A DNA stretch of 64,000 nucleotides from Acetanaerobacterium elongatum (GCF_900103835.1 NZ_FNID01000005.1:1-64000); one strand, 5' to 3'; numbered from the stretch's first letter, positions 44,142-53,644 are shown. Notes: generated from the sequence alone by a model not told the origin. Made by a program: numbers and translations.

Positions 44142-45365
44142 ATGACCGAAGACACCCCATTGGTGAGCATAGTAGTGCTTGCTTACAACCATCTGGATTA
44201 CACGCGCGAGTGCATCGAAAGCATCTACCGCTATACCTCACATCTGAGCTTTGAACTGATTACCATCAACAACGGCTCGAGCGACGGCACCGAGGAGTAT
44301 TTTAACAGCCTGCCGGATACCATCAAAATCAGCTTTCCGGAGAATATCGGGGTGTGCAGGGCCATCAATCACGGCTTTCGCATCGCGCGCGGAAAGTATA
44401 CCATGAACGTAAGTAATGATATTGTAGCGATGCCGCACTGGCTGGATAATCTGCTCATCTGTATGGAGAGTGACCCCAAAATCGGCATGGCGGTGCCGGT
44501 GTGCGACGCCTCATGCAACTACCAGCAGATGGTTCTCCCCTACCGGACAATGGAGGAGCTTAAGGAGAAGGCCGCGGTTTATAACGTCAGCAACCCCGCG
44601 CTGTGGGAGGAGCGGTTAAAGCTAAGCACCTATGCGGGCATCTACCGCACCGAGCTGCAGAAGGCGCTGGGCGGCTTTGACGAGGACTTTAACCCCGGCT
44701 GTTACGACGACGACGCCATCTGCTTTTCCATCCGCCGCATGGGCTATAAGGTGATCTTCGCCAAGGACTGCTTTGTGCACCACTACGGCGCGCACACCTT
44801 TACCGCGGAATATGACAAGGATAAGGGCCTTGCCATACGCAACAAGCTGCTGTTCATGCGCAAGTTTGCCGCCGAGCCCTATGTAGCAGGGCTGATTGAT
44901 TATAACATCATCGACCTTGTGCGGTACAGCGGCGGGGATAGTATCAGTATCCTTGGCTTAGGCAGCTCTTACGGCACTACGCCGCTGCAGCTGAAGAACA
45001 CCTGCAAAAGCAAGGGCAGCAGGAATATCGGCTTGTACTACCTTACTCAGGATGCGCACACCATGACCGATTTAAAAACTGTATGCGACGATTGCGCCTT
45101 CGCCCCCCTGGAGGAGGCCCCGGAGCTCTTCGGCGGCAGGGCATACGATTATATTATTGTGGAGGCTGACTCCCGCCAGCTGCAAAACCGTTCTGAGCTG
45201 TTCTCGGCTTTGTACGCAATGCTAAAAGCGGGCGGGCAGCTGGTGTGTACCGCGGCAAGCCCACAGATTCTTTATGAAATCATGGGGTTATTCTATAACC
45301 TTGACGCACGGCTGGAAAACCAGCTGAACAACTTCTATTATCTATGTTTCACTACTCCGAAGTAA
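44142..45365 (+). CDS. Family 2 glycosyltransferase with C-terminal methyltransferase-like domain
   Basis: This 407-residue protein starts with a GT-A fold (VSIVVLAYNHLDYTRECIESI, NNGSSDGT, VSNDIVAMP, GGFDEDFNPGCYDDD). Residues from ~265 look like a Rossmann SAM-methyltransferase-type domain (ISILGLGSSYGTTPLQLKN, YDYIIVEAD, LKAGGQLVCTA), though key SAM residues are not certain. AAAGGAG lies upstream. It probably modifies a surface glycan or glycoprotein; no cluster partners are present. Confidence 0.85.
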   Translation: MTEDTPLVSIVVLAYNHLDYTRECIESIYRYTSHLSFELITINNGSSDGTEEYFNSLPDTIKISFPENIGVCRAINHGFRIARGKYTMNVSNDIVAMPHWLDNLLICMESDPKIGMAVPVCDASCNYQQMVLPYRTMEELKEKAAVYNVSNPALWEERLKLSTYAGIYRTELQKALGGFDEDFNPGCYDDDAICFSIRRMGYKVIFAKDCFVHHYGAHTFTAEYDKDKGLAIRNKLLFMRKFAAEPYVAGLIDYNIIDLVRYSGGDSISILGLGSSYGTTPLQLKNTCKSKGSRNIGLYYLTQDAHTMTDLKTVCDDCAFAPLEEAPELFGGRAYDYIIVEADSRQLQNRSELFSALYAMLKAGGQLVCTAASPQILYEIMGLFYNLDARLENQLNNFYYLCFTTPK

Positions 45366-45418
45366 TCAAGCGCTGCAGATAATTTTCTGCAGTCGCAGCA
45401 CAATCTTTAAAGCATAAA

Positions 45419-45451
45419 AAAGCTGCCGTACCTTTTGGATACGACAGCTTT
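45419..45451. terminator. Terminator between the glycosyltransferase and ackA
   Basis: A 12-bp stem with one G-T pair (45419-45430 with 45440-45451) is flanked by an A-run at 45415-45421, which reads as a T-tract for ackA on the minus strand. Confidence 0.75.
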
Positions 45452-45464
45452 ACTGATATGATTA

Positions 45465-46673
45465 TTACTTCTTCAGGCGGTTCACAATCTCTACGGTATC
45501 GCGGGCGATGGTGAGCTCCTCGTTGGTGGGCACAATCCAGGTGCGAACCTTTGCGCCCTCGGCACTGATATCGTGCTCCTTGCCGTTGAACTCGATGTTC
45601 TTGTTCTCGTCAATCTTAATGCCGAAGAATTCCATGTTCTCGCAAACCTCGCGGCGCAGGTCAACAGAGTTCTCCCCGATACCGCCGGTGAATACCACGG
45701 CATCCAAACCACCCATGGCGGCGGTATAAGCGCCGATAAACTTCTTAATCTGGTAACGAAGCATGGTACCGGCAAGCTTTGCGCGGCGGTTGCCTTCGTT
45801 TGCGGCCTTGCGCAGGTCGCGGTCATCACTGGTAATACCGGAGATACCGAGGTAGCCGCACTTCTTGTTTAAGAACTCGCTGAGCTCTTTGCCGGCAATG
45901 CCTTCCTTCTCGGAGATAAAGGCTACCACCGACGGATCAATTCCGCCGGAACGGGTGCCCATCAGCACACCGTCAAGAGGCGTGAAGCCCATGCTGGTAT
46001 CTACCGAGCGACCACCGTCTACCGCGGTAACGGACGAGCCGTTGCCGATGTGGCAGGTTACAATCTTAAGCTCCTCAGGCTTCTTATTTAAAAGCTTTGC
46101 CAAGCGCTGGCTTACATAGCGGTGGGATGTACCGTGGAAGCCATAGCGGCGGATGTGGTCGTTCTCGTAGTACTCATAGGGAATGGCAAACATAAATGCC
46201 TTTTCGGGCATGGTGGAATGGAATGCGGTATCGAATACCACCACCTGGGGAACATCCTTGCTTAAAACCTTCTGGCAGGCACGGATGGCGAGCGCGTGCG
46301 CATAGTTGTGCAGCGGTGCAAGAGGCGCAATCTCTTCAATGGTGTCTACAACCTGATCGGTTACCAGCACCGATTCGGTAAAACGGTCAGCACCCTGTAC
46401 GATACGGTGGCCAACCGCCGAAACCTCATTCATGTCTTCAATAACCTTGCCCTCGCCGGAGGTTAATACCTCTTTCAGCTTCATAAACGCTTCTGCGTGG
46501 GTGGGGAAATCAGCAGCCATCTCGATTACACGGCCGTCGAATGTCTTGTGTGTGATAAACCCGCCGATGCCGATCTTCTCGCAATTTCCTTTGGCAATAA
46601 CCTTTTCCGTCTCCATATCAATCAACTGATACTTCAAAGACGAGCTTCCTGCATTAATAACCAGAACCTTCAT
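45465..46673 (-). CDS. ackA: Acetate kinase
   Basis: The 402-residue enzyme interconverts acetyl-phosphate + ADP and acetate + ATP, yielding ATP in fermentation. It has the N-terminal VLVINAGSSSLKY signature, RYGFHGTSHRYVS, HIGNGSS, DTSMGFTPLDG and FTGGIGEN. ATG 46673 with GGGAGGAG is chosen. The phosphotransacetylase gene is not adjacent, which is unusual but not rare in clostridia. A promoter (46846-46874) drives it. Confidence 0.97.
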   Translation of the reverse strand: MKVLVINAGSSSLKYQLIDMETEKVIAKGNCEKIGIGGFITHKTFDGRVIEMAADFPTHAEAFMKLKEVLTSGEGKVIEDMNEVSAVGHRIVQGADRFTESVLVTDQVVDTIEEIAPLAPLHNYAHALAIRACQKVLSKDVPQVVVFDTAFHSTMPEKAFMFAIPYEYYENDHIRRYGFHGTSHRYVSQRLAKLLNKKPEELKIVTCHIGNGSSVTAVDGGRSVDTSMGFTPLDGVLMGTRSGGIDPSVVAFISEKEGIAGKELSEFLNKKCGYLGISGITSDDRDLRKAANEGNRRAKLAGTMLRYQIKKFIGAYTAAMGGLDAVVFTGGIGENSVDLRREVCENMEFFGIKIDENKNIEFNGKEHDISAEGAKVRTWIVPTNEELTIARDTVEIVNRLKK

Positions 46674-46845
46674 TGAATGTGCTCCTCCCATATCTTCCTG
46701 CAGAGTAGTATTAGTGCTTCTAATAAGGAATTATGTCATTCCTTTGGATGATCAATTATCATGAAAGTCAGATTAAATAATCCTTCCATAATACCGGTAA
46801 ACATGAAAAAAAGCCCGCAGGCTTGACATGAAACCACCAAACTAT

Positions 46846-46874
46846 ATATTATTACATCAAAGGTGAAATTTCAA
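46846..46874 (-). promoter_or_regulatory. ackA promoter
   Basis: On the minus strand TTGAAA (46874-46869), a 17-bp spacer and TAATAT (46851-46846) form a promoter about 170 bases before ackA. The rest of the 46674-46988 spacer holds no gene I can see. Confidence 0.55.
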
Positions 46875-46988
46875 GTAAGAATTAAACTTTCGCAGATTTT
46901 TTCACAATTTATGCTTTAAAAATCCATATCGTCGTAATGAAATGTATGAATTTCCTTATGATGGCCATAAAACATATTAAGAGAGGAT

Positions 46989-48194
46989 ATGCGTCTTACA
47001 ATGACCATAGCCGGAATCATCGCCGAATATAACCCCTTTCACAACGGCCACGCGTATCAGATAGCCAAAACCCGTGCGCTCGGCGCCACCCATGTGGCGG
47101 TGTGCATGAGCGGAGACTTCACCCAGCGCGGGGAGTGTGCCGTTATTGAAAAACATGCGCGTGTAAAGGCCGCACTGCTTGGCGGTGCAGACCTTATAGT
47201 GGAGCTGCCGCTGCCCTATGCCGTTTCGTCTGCCGAGCGGTTTGCCTTCGGCGGGGTTTCGGTTTTAAACGCCCTCGGCTGTGTGGACATACTCTCGTTC
47301 GGCAGCGAAAGCGGGGATATTTCCGCGCTAAAACGAGTGGTTGAGGCGCTGGAGAATTCGCAGTTTGCACCTCTATTACAGAAGCAGCTGGATAAAGGGC
47401 TGGTTTTTCCCAAGGCACGGCAACTGGCGCTTACCGAATTGCTGGGCGAGGATGCGCTTGTACTCTCGCACCCAAACAACACCCTTGGTGTGGAATACAT
47501 CAAATGGCTTGAGCGTCTGAACAGCCGGATACAGCCGGTGACCGTTCCCCGGAAGGGCGTTTCGCATGGAAGCCCTCAAGCAAGCGGAGCGTATGCCTCG
47601 GCCTCGCTGATAAGGCGGCATATGCTTTCAGGGAAGGAAGACTGGCGGTGCTTTGCTCCCGCGCAGGCCGAGGAAATCTATCGTGCCGAGATTTTAAACA
47701 AGAAAGCGCCCTGTACCCTTGAATACATGGAGCGTGCTATACTGGCAAAGCTGCGCAGCATTGCAAGCGAAGCGTTTACCGCCTTCCCCGATGTAACCGA
47801 GGGGCTGGAGGGGCGTATCTATAAAGCGGCGCGCACCGCCGTAAGCCTTGACGAGTTATACGGTTTGATAAAAACCAAGCGTTATACCCTTTCGCGGGTA
47901 CGGCGCATGGTGCTGTGCACATTTTTGGGGATAGAGGCCTCTATGCAACTGCAGCCACCCCCCTATATCCGCGTTTTGGGCTTTAATGCCCGCGGGGCTG
48001 AGATTCTGGCCAAGGCAAAGCAGACCTGCTCCTTGCCGGTTTCCACCAGTCTTTCTGACCTTGCAAGGGTAAACGAACCATGTAAAAAGCTGGCCATGGC
48101 CGAAGCTGCGGCTGTTGATATTTTTGCGCTCTGCTCACCCCAAAACCTTCCTTGCGGGCTTGACTTTACCATAAAGCCTGTCATAATAAAGTAG
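46989..48194 (+). CDS. tmcAL: tRNA(Met) cytidine acetate ligase
   Basis: The 401-residue enzyme (YlbM family) makes acetylcytidine at the wobble position of elongator tRNA-Met, using acetate and ATP. It has the nucleotidyltransferase-like motifs AGIIAEYNPFHNGH, VCMSGDFTQRGE and SGAYASASLIRRHM. Its position next to ackA, both acetate-using, may be coincidence. ATG 46989 or ATG 47001 may be the start; spacing from GAGG favours neither clearly. Confidence 0.93.
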   Translation: MRLTMTIAGIIAEYNPFHNGHAYQIAKTRALGATHVAVCMSGDFTQRGECAVIEKHARVKAALLGGADLIVELPLPYAVSSAERFAFGGVSVLNALGCVDILSFGSESGDISALKRVVEALENSQFAPLLQKQLDKGLVFPKARQLALTELLGEDALVLSHPNNTLGVEYIKWLERLNSRIQPVTVPRKGVSHGSPQASGAYASASLIRRHMLSGKEDWRCFAPAQAEEIYRAEILNKKAPCTLEYMERAILAKLRSIASEAFTAFPDVTEGLEGRIYKAARTAVSLDELYGLIKTKRYTLSRVRRMVLCTFLGIEASMQLQPPPYIRVLGFNARGAEILAKAKQTCSLPVSTSLSDLARVNEPCKKLAMAEAAAVDIFALCSPQNLPCGLDFTIKPVIIK

Positions 48195-48269
48195 GTACCC
48201 TCTGCGTTACGCGGGGATATTATTACAACAGCCGAAGCAGCAAAATGACGGCGGAATGGGAGAATTAAT

Positions 48270-49205
48270 ATGTCGGTTGAGATAACAAAGATTGCACACA
48301 GTGAGTATGGCAATTGCTTAAAGATGGCAAACGGAGCGGCTGAGCTGCTGATAACCCTGGATTACGGTCCCAGAATCATGCACTGCTCGCTTGCGGGCGG
48401 TAAAAACCTGATGTACAATGCCCCGAAGGATGCGGTAATCGGGGAAGGCCCTCTGTTTGATAAAACCTTTTTTAAGGGCGCTAAGTGCATGCTGCGAGGC
48501 GGCCACCGCCTGTGGAGAAGCCCGGAGGTTTCGCCCGATACCTGTTACCCCGATAACGACCCGGTAGAGTACAGTATCGACGGCAATACCGTAAAGCTTA
48601 CCTGCACCCCCCAGGTGCACAACAACGTGCAGTATCGATTTGAGATAACTATGGATGCTTCTGAGCCGAAGGTAACCCTGGTACACCATATTACCAACGT
48701 TTCCAACGGCAAGATGACCTTTGCGCCGTGGTCTCTCACCATGATGGGTAAGGGCGGGCTTGAGATTGTACCCATGAACACCAAGGATACCGGCCTGCTG
48801 GCAAACCGCATTATCTCGGTTTGGTCTTACGCAAACCTTGGCTGCAAGCGGGTTGCGTTCCACGACCACTATTTTACCCTGCGGCAGAACCCCGAAATTT
48901 CTCGTGCATTTAAGATTGGCTTTGATAACGAAGCGGGCTGGGCGGCTTATATCAACCATGAAACACTGTTTGTAAAGCGTTATGACCATGTGATTGGCGG
49001 CAGCTACCCCGACAACGGCTGCTCGTATGAAACCTACACAAACAACGAGTTTTTGGAGATGGAGACACTGGGCGAGCTGAAAGAGGTTGCCCCTGCCGAA
49101 ACCCTCACCCACACCGAATACTGGTCGCTGAAGGCTGTAAACGAACTGCCGAACCAGCAGGATGGGGCCGCCATCGAGGCGTTTGTAAAGAAATATATCG
49201 GTTAA
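48270..49205 (+). CDS. DUF4380-like / mutarotase-fold protein
   Basis: The 311-residue protein matches the galactose-mutarotase-like beta-sandwich pattern (LLITLDYGPRIMHCSLAGGKN, GGHRLWRSPEV, PDNDPVEY). A sugar-binding or aldose-epimerase-related role is likely, but the catalytic His/Glu set is not evident. It lies 75 bases after tmcAL on the same strand. GGGAGAA lies before its start. Confidence 0.7.
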   Translation: MSVEITKIAHSEYGNCLKMANGAAELLITLDYGPRIMHCSLAGGKNLMYNAPKDAVIGEGPLFDKTFFKGAKCMLRGGHRLWRSPEVSPDTCYPDNDPVEYSIDGNTVKLTCTPQVHNNVQYRFEITMDASEPKVTLVHHITNVSNGKMTFAPWSLTMMGKGGLEIVPMNTKDTGLLANRIISVWSYANLGCKRVAFHDHYFTLRQNPEISRAFKIGFDNEAGWAAYINHETLFVKRYDHVIGGSYPDNGCSYETYTNNEFLEMETLGELKEVAPAETLTHTEYWSLKAVNELPNQQDGAAIEAFVKKYIG

Positions 49206-49332
49206 ATTAAAGTTCAGCCGCGGAGCCTTCGGGTTTCGCGGCTTTTGTTTTATGTTGACATAATGGGTTTGTAGAAGTATGCTCTTAATTGTAATTATTT
49301 TGAATTTATATAAAGATTTGAGGGCTCTGGGT

Positions 49333-50769
49333 ATGAGACGAAGAGCTTGGTATAGTTATATTATAGCTGTCATCATGATATTTACGGTTCTTTGTTCCAG
49401 CTGTTCCTATAGTGACGCCGCTGTACAGGTAAGCTCATCATCACAGGCTGAAAGCGAACCTGAATTGCCTTTAGCAGACAATTCAAGTTCTGCAAGAAGT
49501 TCAAGCCTAGAAAGCAGTTCAAGTTTGTCGTTGGAATCTTCGGCGGAAAATTCATCAGACCTTTTTTTGAAAGTGGAAAATATACTACCTGAGCAGGTTG
49601 TTCAATATATGAAGGAATCACTCAAGGGCAGCAAACTGCTTACCATCAGCCCAGAGGGGAAGGTGGTAAAAGCAGTCAGCTACCCCGGGCAATGCCTTTC
49701 AAATGCTCGGTTATCACCGAATGGAAGGTATATGCTGTGCCAAACCGATATTGAGAGCGGAGGTGAAAGCTTTAACTGTGATTATATCGTAATTGACCTG
49801 CAAACAGGTAAACAATATCGATCTCCTGATCGGCAATCGGGATATCAGAACCATATTATATTAAGCGATAACCTCATTGGTTACGCAGAAGGCACCCGAA
49901 TCAACGGGCCGGAACAGAATAAGCCTATAAAGCTGTACGATATGCAGTACCGTCCACTCGACATTGCCCTTGCCTTTGATTCCGGCAAAAGACTAGTGCA
50001 TGATTCCGGCGAAAGCTATGATGAGAACAGTATTACCGGTATCGGCTATAATCCACATAGCGAAACCTACTATGTCACCTATGCCAAAGACCTTTCACTG
50101 GATGGGTTAAAGGAGGGGGAGTACCAACAAATATTCTCGCAAAGCCGAATGGGGATAGCTGTTTTTAATAAAAACGGTATTCCCATAGATAACCGCTATC
50201 TTCCTAAGGAGTATTCCGCTCCGTATTCCGGTAACGTATTGTGGCTGATACCAAATAGCCCGGTTGTGCTGCCCGACGGATGGCTGGTGGTGAGTTCAAT
50301 AAAAAACTACAAGACTAATACCTTACTGCTTATAAACCCGAACGGTTGGGAGGTTAAGGAACTGAACTATCAGAGCCATAATGGCTGCGGATTAACCGAT
50401 AAGCTGCTGCCAGTGTATGAATATCAATTGCCTCAATACCCCAACACCACTTTACTCGGCTTCCAGAATGGTACTATAACCGCTAAGCATGAGCTCCCCG
50501 TTACAGTTAAGGCAGGCCTTAACGAATTCGAACCATTTGAAATAGAATGGAAAGATAATAAAGGGTACTTCTTGGCAATAGGACAGGGCACGGATTGGAT
50601 GAGTATTTACGGATTATTTTTTTGGGATGGTACTACTGCAAAACTCAATCATCTGCTCCCCATTGAATGCAATCTTGTTGGAATCGATAGCGAAGGGAAC
50701 AGTATGGTATTGCTTGATGGTGCAACCCCGTTAATGGCAGAAGAGTATGAGAATTTTATTGTTAATTGA
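49333..50769 (+). CDS. Secreted beta-propeller-like protein
   Basis: This ~478-residue protein has a basic-hydrophobic signal region (RAWYSYIIAVIMIFTVLC), a Cys-rich SSCS site that only loosely matches a lipobox, and a Ser-rich linker (ESSSSLSLESSAENSS). Repeated strand-turn units follow (LTISPEGKVVKA, ARLSPNGRYMLC, VIDLQTGKQYRS) typical of WD40/TolB-like propellers. ATG 49333 with GAGGG upstream is preferred over 49279. It ends 8 bases before the promoter of the metY leader. Function unknown. Confidence 0.7.
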   Translation: MRRRAWYSYIIAVIMIFTVLCSSCSYSDAAVQVSSSSQAESEPELPLADNSSSARSSSLESSSSLSLESSAENSSDLFLKVENILPEQVVQYMKESLKGSKLLTISPEGKVVKAVSYPGQCLSNARLSPNGRYMLCQTDIESGGESFNCDYIVIDLQTGKQYRSPDRQSGYQNHIILSDNLIGYAEGTRINGPEQNKPIKLYDMQYRPLDIALAFDSGKRLVHDSGESYDENSITGIGYNPHSETYYVTYAKDLSLDGLKEGEYQQIFSQSRMGIAVFNKNGIPIDNRYLPKEYSAPYSGNVLWLIPNSPVVLPDGWLVVSSIKNYKTNTLLLINPNGWEVKELNYQSHNGCGLTDKLLPVYEYQLPQYPNTTLLGFQNGTITAKHELPVTVKAGLNEFEPFEIEWKDNKGYFLAIGQGTDWMSIYGLFFWDGTTAKLNHLLPIECNLVGIDSEGNSMVLLDGATPLMAEEYENFIVN

Positions 50770-50777
50770 AAAAGCCC

Positions 50778-50806
50778 TTGACAATTCATTCAAGACAATA
50801 TACTAT
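50778..50806 (+). promoter_or_regulatory. Promoter of the metY leader
   Basis: TTGACA (50778-50783), a 17-bp spacer and TACTAT (50801-50806) form a near-consensus promoter. Transcription should begin near 50813, about 36 bases before the leader ORF. Confidence 0.8.
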
Positions 50807-50848
50807 AATGCATATAGAAATAATAGTAATTTAAAGGAGCAACAGCAG

Positions 50849-50974
50849 ATGGCGATTCAGGACAGCAAACAGATTAACTATAATAAAATGTCTGTCATGT
50901 ACATGTACGGCTTCATGCGCCGTTACATGCGCTTCGCTATGCCTATAACCAAATACTGTTGCCAACCGATATAG
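50849..50974 (+). CDS. Met-rich leader peptide of the metY attenuator
   Basis: A 41-codon ORF has AAAGGAG nine bases upstream. After the start it has Met at positions 14, 17, 19, 23, 27 and 31, followed by a Cys-Cys pair at 37-38. It is too short for a known family and ends just before a hairpin and a terminator. The next gene is O-acetylhomoserine sulfhydrylase. This is the arrangement of leader peptides of amino-acid operons, with Met (perhaps Cys) as the sensed amino acid. It differs from antimicrobial peptides in having no export or processing genes nearby. Confidence 0.75.
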   Translation: MAIQDSKQINYNKMSVMYMYGFMRRYMRFAMPITKYCCQPI

Positions 50975-51016
50975 AGAGTTCCCGGTTCATTAATTATTGT
51001 CTCTAAGCCGGTTAGC
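50961..51016 (+). promoter_or_regulatory. Candidate antiterminator hairpin
   Basis: GCCAACCG (50961-50968, inside the last leader codons) can pair with CGGTTAGC (51009-51016, part of the terminator 5' arm) at 7 of 8 positions. TAGAGA (50972-50977) pairs perfectly with TCTCTA (51000-51005), stacking on it across a 3 by 3 internal loop. This fold excludes the terminator. Confidence 0.55.
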
Positions 51017-51036
51017 GTAGCGCTAGCCGGTTTTTT
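51008..51036 (+). terminator. Attenuator terminator before metY
   Basis: CCGGTTAGCG (51008-51017) pairs with CGCTAGCCGG (51021-51030) with one G-T pair and a 3-nt loop, followed by six T. It lies 70 bases before the metY start and after the leader ORF. Confidence 0.85.
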
Positions 51037-51105
51037 ATATTTTAAGGACTTTTATAGGAAATCCTATGAAATATATTATACTTAAGAACTGAAAGGTTGA
51101 TTGTC

Positions 51106-52389
51106 ATGAGTGAAAAAAAATTACGTTTCGACACCCTGCAGGTGCATGCAGGCCAAACCCCCGACCCTGCAACAGGAGCACGTGCGGTACCCATCTACCA
51201 GACCACCTCGTATGTATTTAAAGATTCCGCCGAGGCGGAGGGGCGTTTTGCCCTTACCGTGCCGGGCAACATCTACTCCCGCTTAACCAACCCCACAGTG
51301 GATGTGTTCGAGCAGCGGGTAGCAGCGCTTGAAGGCGGCGCTGCCGGCTTAGCCACTGCCTCCGGCGCTGCAGCGGTGACCTACGCCATTCAGAATATCG
51401 CGGGCGTGGGGGATGAGATTGTTTCGGCCAGCACCCTTTACGGTGGCACCTACCATCTGTTCGCCGATACCCTACCCAAGTTCGGCATCAAAACCACCTT
51501 TGTAAACCCTGACGATCCCGAAAACTTTCGCAAGGCAATAACCGAAAAGACAAAGGCTTTGTACATAGAAACCCTCGGCAACCCCGGTATCAATGTCATT
51601 GATTTTGACGCTGTGGGTAAGATTGCCGCCGAAAACGGCATTCCACTGATTGTTGACAACACCTTTGCTACCCCCTACCTGTTCCGCCCGCTGGAGCACG
51701 GTGCAAACGTGGTGATACATTCCGCTACCAAGTTTATTGGCGGACACGGTACCTCGATAGGCGGCATTATCGTTGATGGGGGTAACTTCAACTGGGCAAA
51801 CGGTAAATTCCCCGAATTTACTACCCCTGATAAGAGCTACCACGGCATTAAATATGCCGAGCTGGGTAATGTGGGCTACGCGGTAAAGATTCGTGCCCAG
51901 CTATTGCGCGATACCGGCGCCACCCTTACGCCCATCAATGCCTTCCTTTTCCTTCAGGGGCTGGAGTCACTCTCCCTGCGCGTACAAAAGCATGTTGCCA
52001 ACACGCAGCGCATTGTGGAGTTCTTAGAGAAGCACCCGAAGGTGAAGAAGGTAAACTACCCCGGCCTGCCCTCCAGCAAGTATTACTCCCTCGCCCAGAA
52101 GTACCTGCCCAAGGGCACAGGCTCCATCTTTACCTTTACGATTGACGGCGATGCATCCGATGCAAAGAGCTTTATTGACAACCTCGAAATCTTCTCTCAG
52201 CTTGCGAACGTTGCCGATGCCAAGTCGCTTGCTATCCACCCCTCCTCCACCACGCACCAACAGCTTTCATTGGAGGAACAGGCCTTAACCGGAACCTACC
52301 CGACAGATGTTCGTCTTTCCATTGGTGTTGAAGATGCTGATGACCTGATTGAAGACATTACGCAGGCACTCAATAAGGTATTTGCTTAA
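51106..52389 (+). CDS. metY: O-acetylhomoserine sulfhydrylase
   Basis: The 427-residue PLP enzyme makes homocysteine (or methionine) from O-acetylhomoserine and sulfide (or methanethiol). It has the Cys/Met-metabolism fold with TVQVHAG-like start ([19 protein letters not shown]), YSRLTNPT, the PLP-lysine motif [10 protein letters not shown] (Lys209) and [19 protein letters not shown] 51106 is chosen with GAAAGG upstream. It follows the leader-peptide attenuator and precedes cysK, which has its own promoter. Confidence 0.95.
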   Translation: MSEKKLRFDTLQVHAGQTPDPATGARAVPIYQTTSYVFKDSAEAEGRFALTVPGNIYSRLTNPTVDVFEQRVAALEGGAAGLATASGAAAVTYAIQNIAGVGDEIVSASTLYGGTYHLFADTLPKFGIKTTFVNPDDPENFRKAITEKTKALYIETLGNPGINVIDFDAVGKIAAENGIPLIVDNTFATPYLFRPLEHGANVVIHSATKFIGGHGTSIGGIIVDGGNFNWANGKFPEFTTPDKSYHGIKYAELGNVGYAVKIRAQLLRDTGATLTPINAFLFLQGLESLSLRVQKHVANTQRIVEFLEKHPKVKKVNYPGLPSSKYYSLAQKYLPKGTGSIFTFTIDGDASDAKSFIDNLEIFSQLANVADAKSLAIHPSSTTHQQLSLEEQALTGTYPTDVRLSIGVEDADDLIEDITQALNKVFA

Positions 52390-52417
52390 CACCTTTCCAT
52401 GTAATATACAGCACCCC

Positions 52418-52462
52418 AAAAGTAACGGGATGGCGGATTATTTCTGCCATCCCATTACTTTT
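52418..52462 (+). terminator. Terminator after metY
   Basis: A 17-bp stem with one G-T pair (52418-52434 with 52446-52462) ends in TTTT and separates metY from the cysK promoter. Confidence 0.85.
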
Positions 52463-52505
52463 ATTGATTACCGCATTAATCATTTGGAATATTGCTAAAT
52501 ACCTA

Positions 52506-52534
52506 TTGACAAAATAGTAATTGAAGCGTATTAT
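52506..52534 (+). promoter_or_regulatory. cysK promoter
   Basis: TTGACA (52506-52511), a 17-bp spacer and TATTAT (52529-52534) form a promoter about 50 bases before cysK. It closely resembles the metY leader promoter. Confidence 0.75.
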
Positions 52535-52586
52535 AATAACATATTAAACATATATGAATTGTTTATATGAATGGAGGTAATTTCTA

Positions 52587-53519
52587 ATGCCAAAAATCTA
52601 TAAAAGCTTAACCGATTTAATCGGCAAAACCCCGCTGCTTGAGCTTTCCAACTATGAGAAGAAGCATTCGTTAAAGGCTACTGTTGCGGCGAAGCTGGAA
52701 TACTTTAACCCGGCTGGCAGCATAAAAGACCGTATTGCCAAAGCGATGATTGACGATGCCGAAAAGCGCGGTGTACTGAAGCCAGACTCGGTGATTATTG
52801 AGCCAACCAGCGGCAACACCGGTATCGGTCTTGCCTCGGTAGCGGCAGCAAGAGGCTACCGTATCATCCTCACCATGCCTGAGACGATGAGCGTGGAGCG
52901 CCGCAACCTGCTGAAGGCCTACGGCGCCGAGCTGGTACTTACCGACGGTGCCAAGGGCATGAAGGGCGCCATCGAGAAAGCAAAGGAGCTTTCGCAGGAG
53001 ATACCCAACGGGTTTATCCCCGGGCAGTTCGATAACCCTGCCAACCCCGCTGTTCACAAAGCCACTACCGGTCCCGAAATCTGGGAGGATACCGACGGCA
53101 AGGTGGATATTCTTGTAGCGGGTATCGGCACCGGCGGCACCATTACCGGTACCGGCGAGTTTTTAAAGAGCAAAAACCCAAATATCAAGGTTGTTGCCGT
53201 AGAGCCGTTTGATTCCCCCGTGCTCTCTGAGGGTAAAGCGGGAGCACATAAGATTCAGGGCATCGGCGCCGGCTTTGTGCCGGATGTACTCAACACCAAG
53301 ATCTACGATGAAATCATCAAGGTAAAGAACGAGGATGCGTTCCAAACCGGCCGGGAGCTTTCCAAGGCGGAGGGCCTGCTGGTGGGTATCTCCTCCGGCG
53401 CAGCACTTTGGGCCGCCACCGCCCTTGCAAAACGCCCCGAGAATGCGGGCAAGATGATTGTCGTGATCCTGCCCGATACGGGCGAGCGTTACCTCTCTAC
53501 CCCACTCTTTAGTGACTAA
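52587..53519 (+). CDS. cysK: Cysteine synthase
   Basis: The 310-residue PLP enzyme makes cysteine from O-acetylserine and sulfide. It has PLP-Lys47 in NPAGSIKDR, the phosphate-binding TSGNTG (74-79), [10 protein letters not shown] and GISSGAA. It is full length. GGAGGT lies at correct spacing. It and metY together form the sulfide-assimilation part of the window, each with its own promoter. Confidence 0.97.
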   Translation: MPKIYKSLTDLIGKTPLLELSNYEKKHSLKATVAAKLEYFNPAGSIKDRIAKAMIDDAEKRGVLKPDSVIIEPTSGNTGIGLASVAAARGYRIILTMPETMSVERRNLLKAYGAELVLTDGAKGMKGAIEKAKELSQEIPNGFIPGQFDNPANPAVHKATTGPEIWEDTDGKVDILVAGIGTGGTITGTGEFLKSKNPNIKVVAVEPFDSPVLSEGKAGAHKIQGIGAGFVPDVLNTKIYDEIIKVKNEDAFQTGRELSKAEGLLVGISSGAALWAATALAKRPENAGKMIVVILPDTGERYLSTPLFSD

Positions 53520-53552
53520 TTCCATCCATAAAAAATGTTTGCTCTACCAAGC

Positions 53553-53581
53553 AGGAGCAGCCGTTTTCAGCGGCTGCTCCT
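53553..53581 (+). terminator. cysK terminator
   Basis: A perfect 11-bp stem (53553-53563 with 53571-53581) has a 7-nt loop and a T-rich tail. Confidence 0.8.
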
Positions 53582-53644
53582 TGCATTTTGCATATTGTTT
53601 AATTACTGTTATAATATAACTGGTGTCTGGAAGGAGTGAGTACT

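Noticed and set aside
46674-46988. Small RNA or tRNA in the ackA-tmcAL spacer
   Set aside because: Only a promoter and a weak 5-bp hairpin are visible; no tRNA cloverleaf or terminator was found.
50849-50974. Met-rich ORF as a bacteriocin or toxin peptide
   Set aside because: No export, immunity or modification genes are nearby, and its placement before a terminator and metY fits a leader peptide better.
50813-51105. S-box, SAM or T-box riboswitch before metY
   Set aside because: I looked for the conserved SAM-riboswitch core and the T-box sequence and found neither; the leader is short and occupied by the ORF.
52555-52586. Mini-ORF with one Cys codon overlapping the cysK ribosome site
   Set aside because: It has no ribosome site of its own, only eight codons, and no terminator or alternative hairpin; chance is the simpler explanation.
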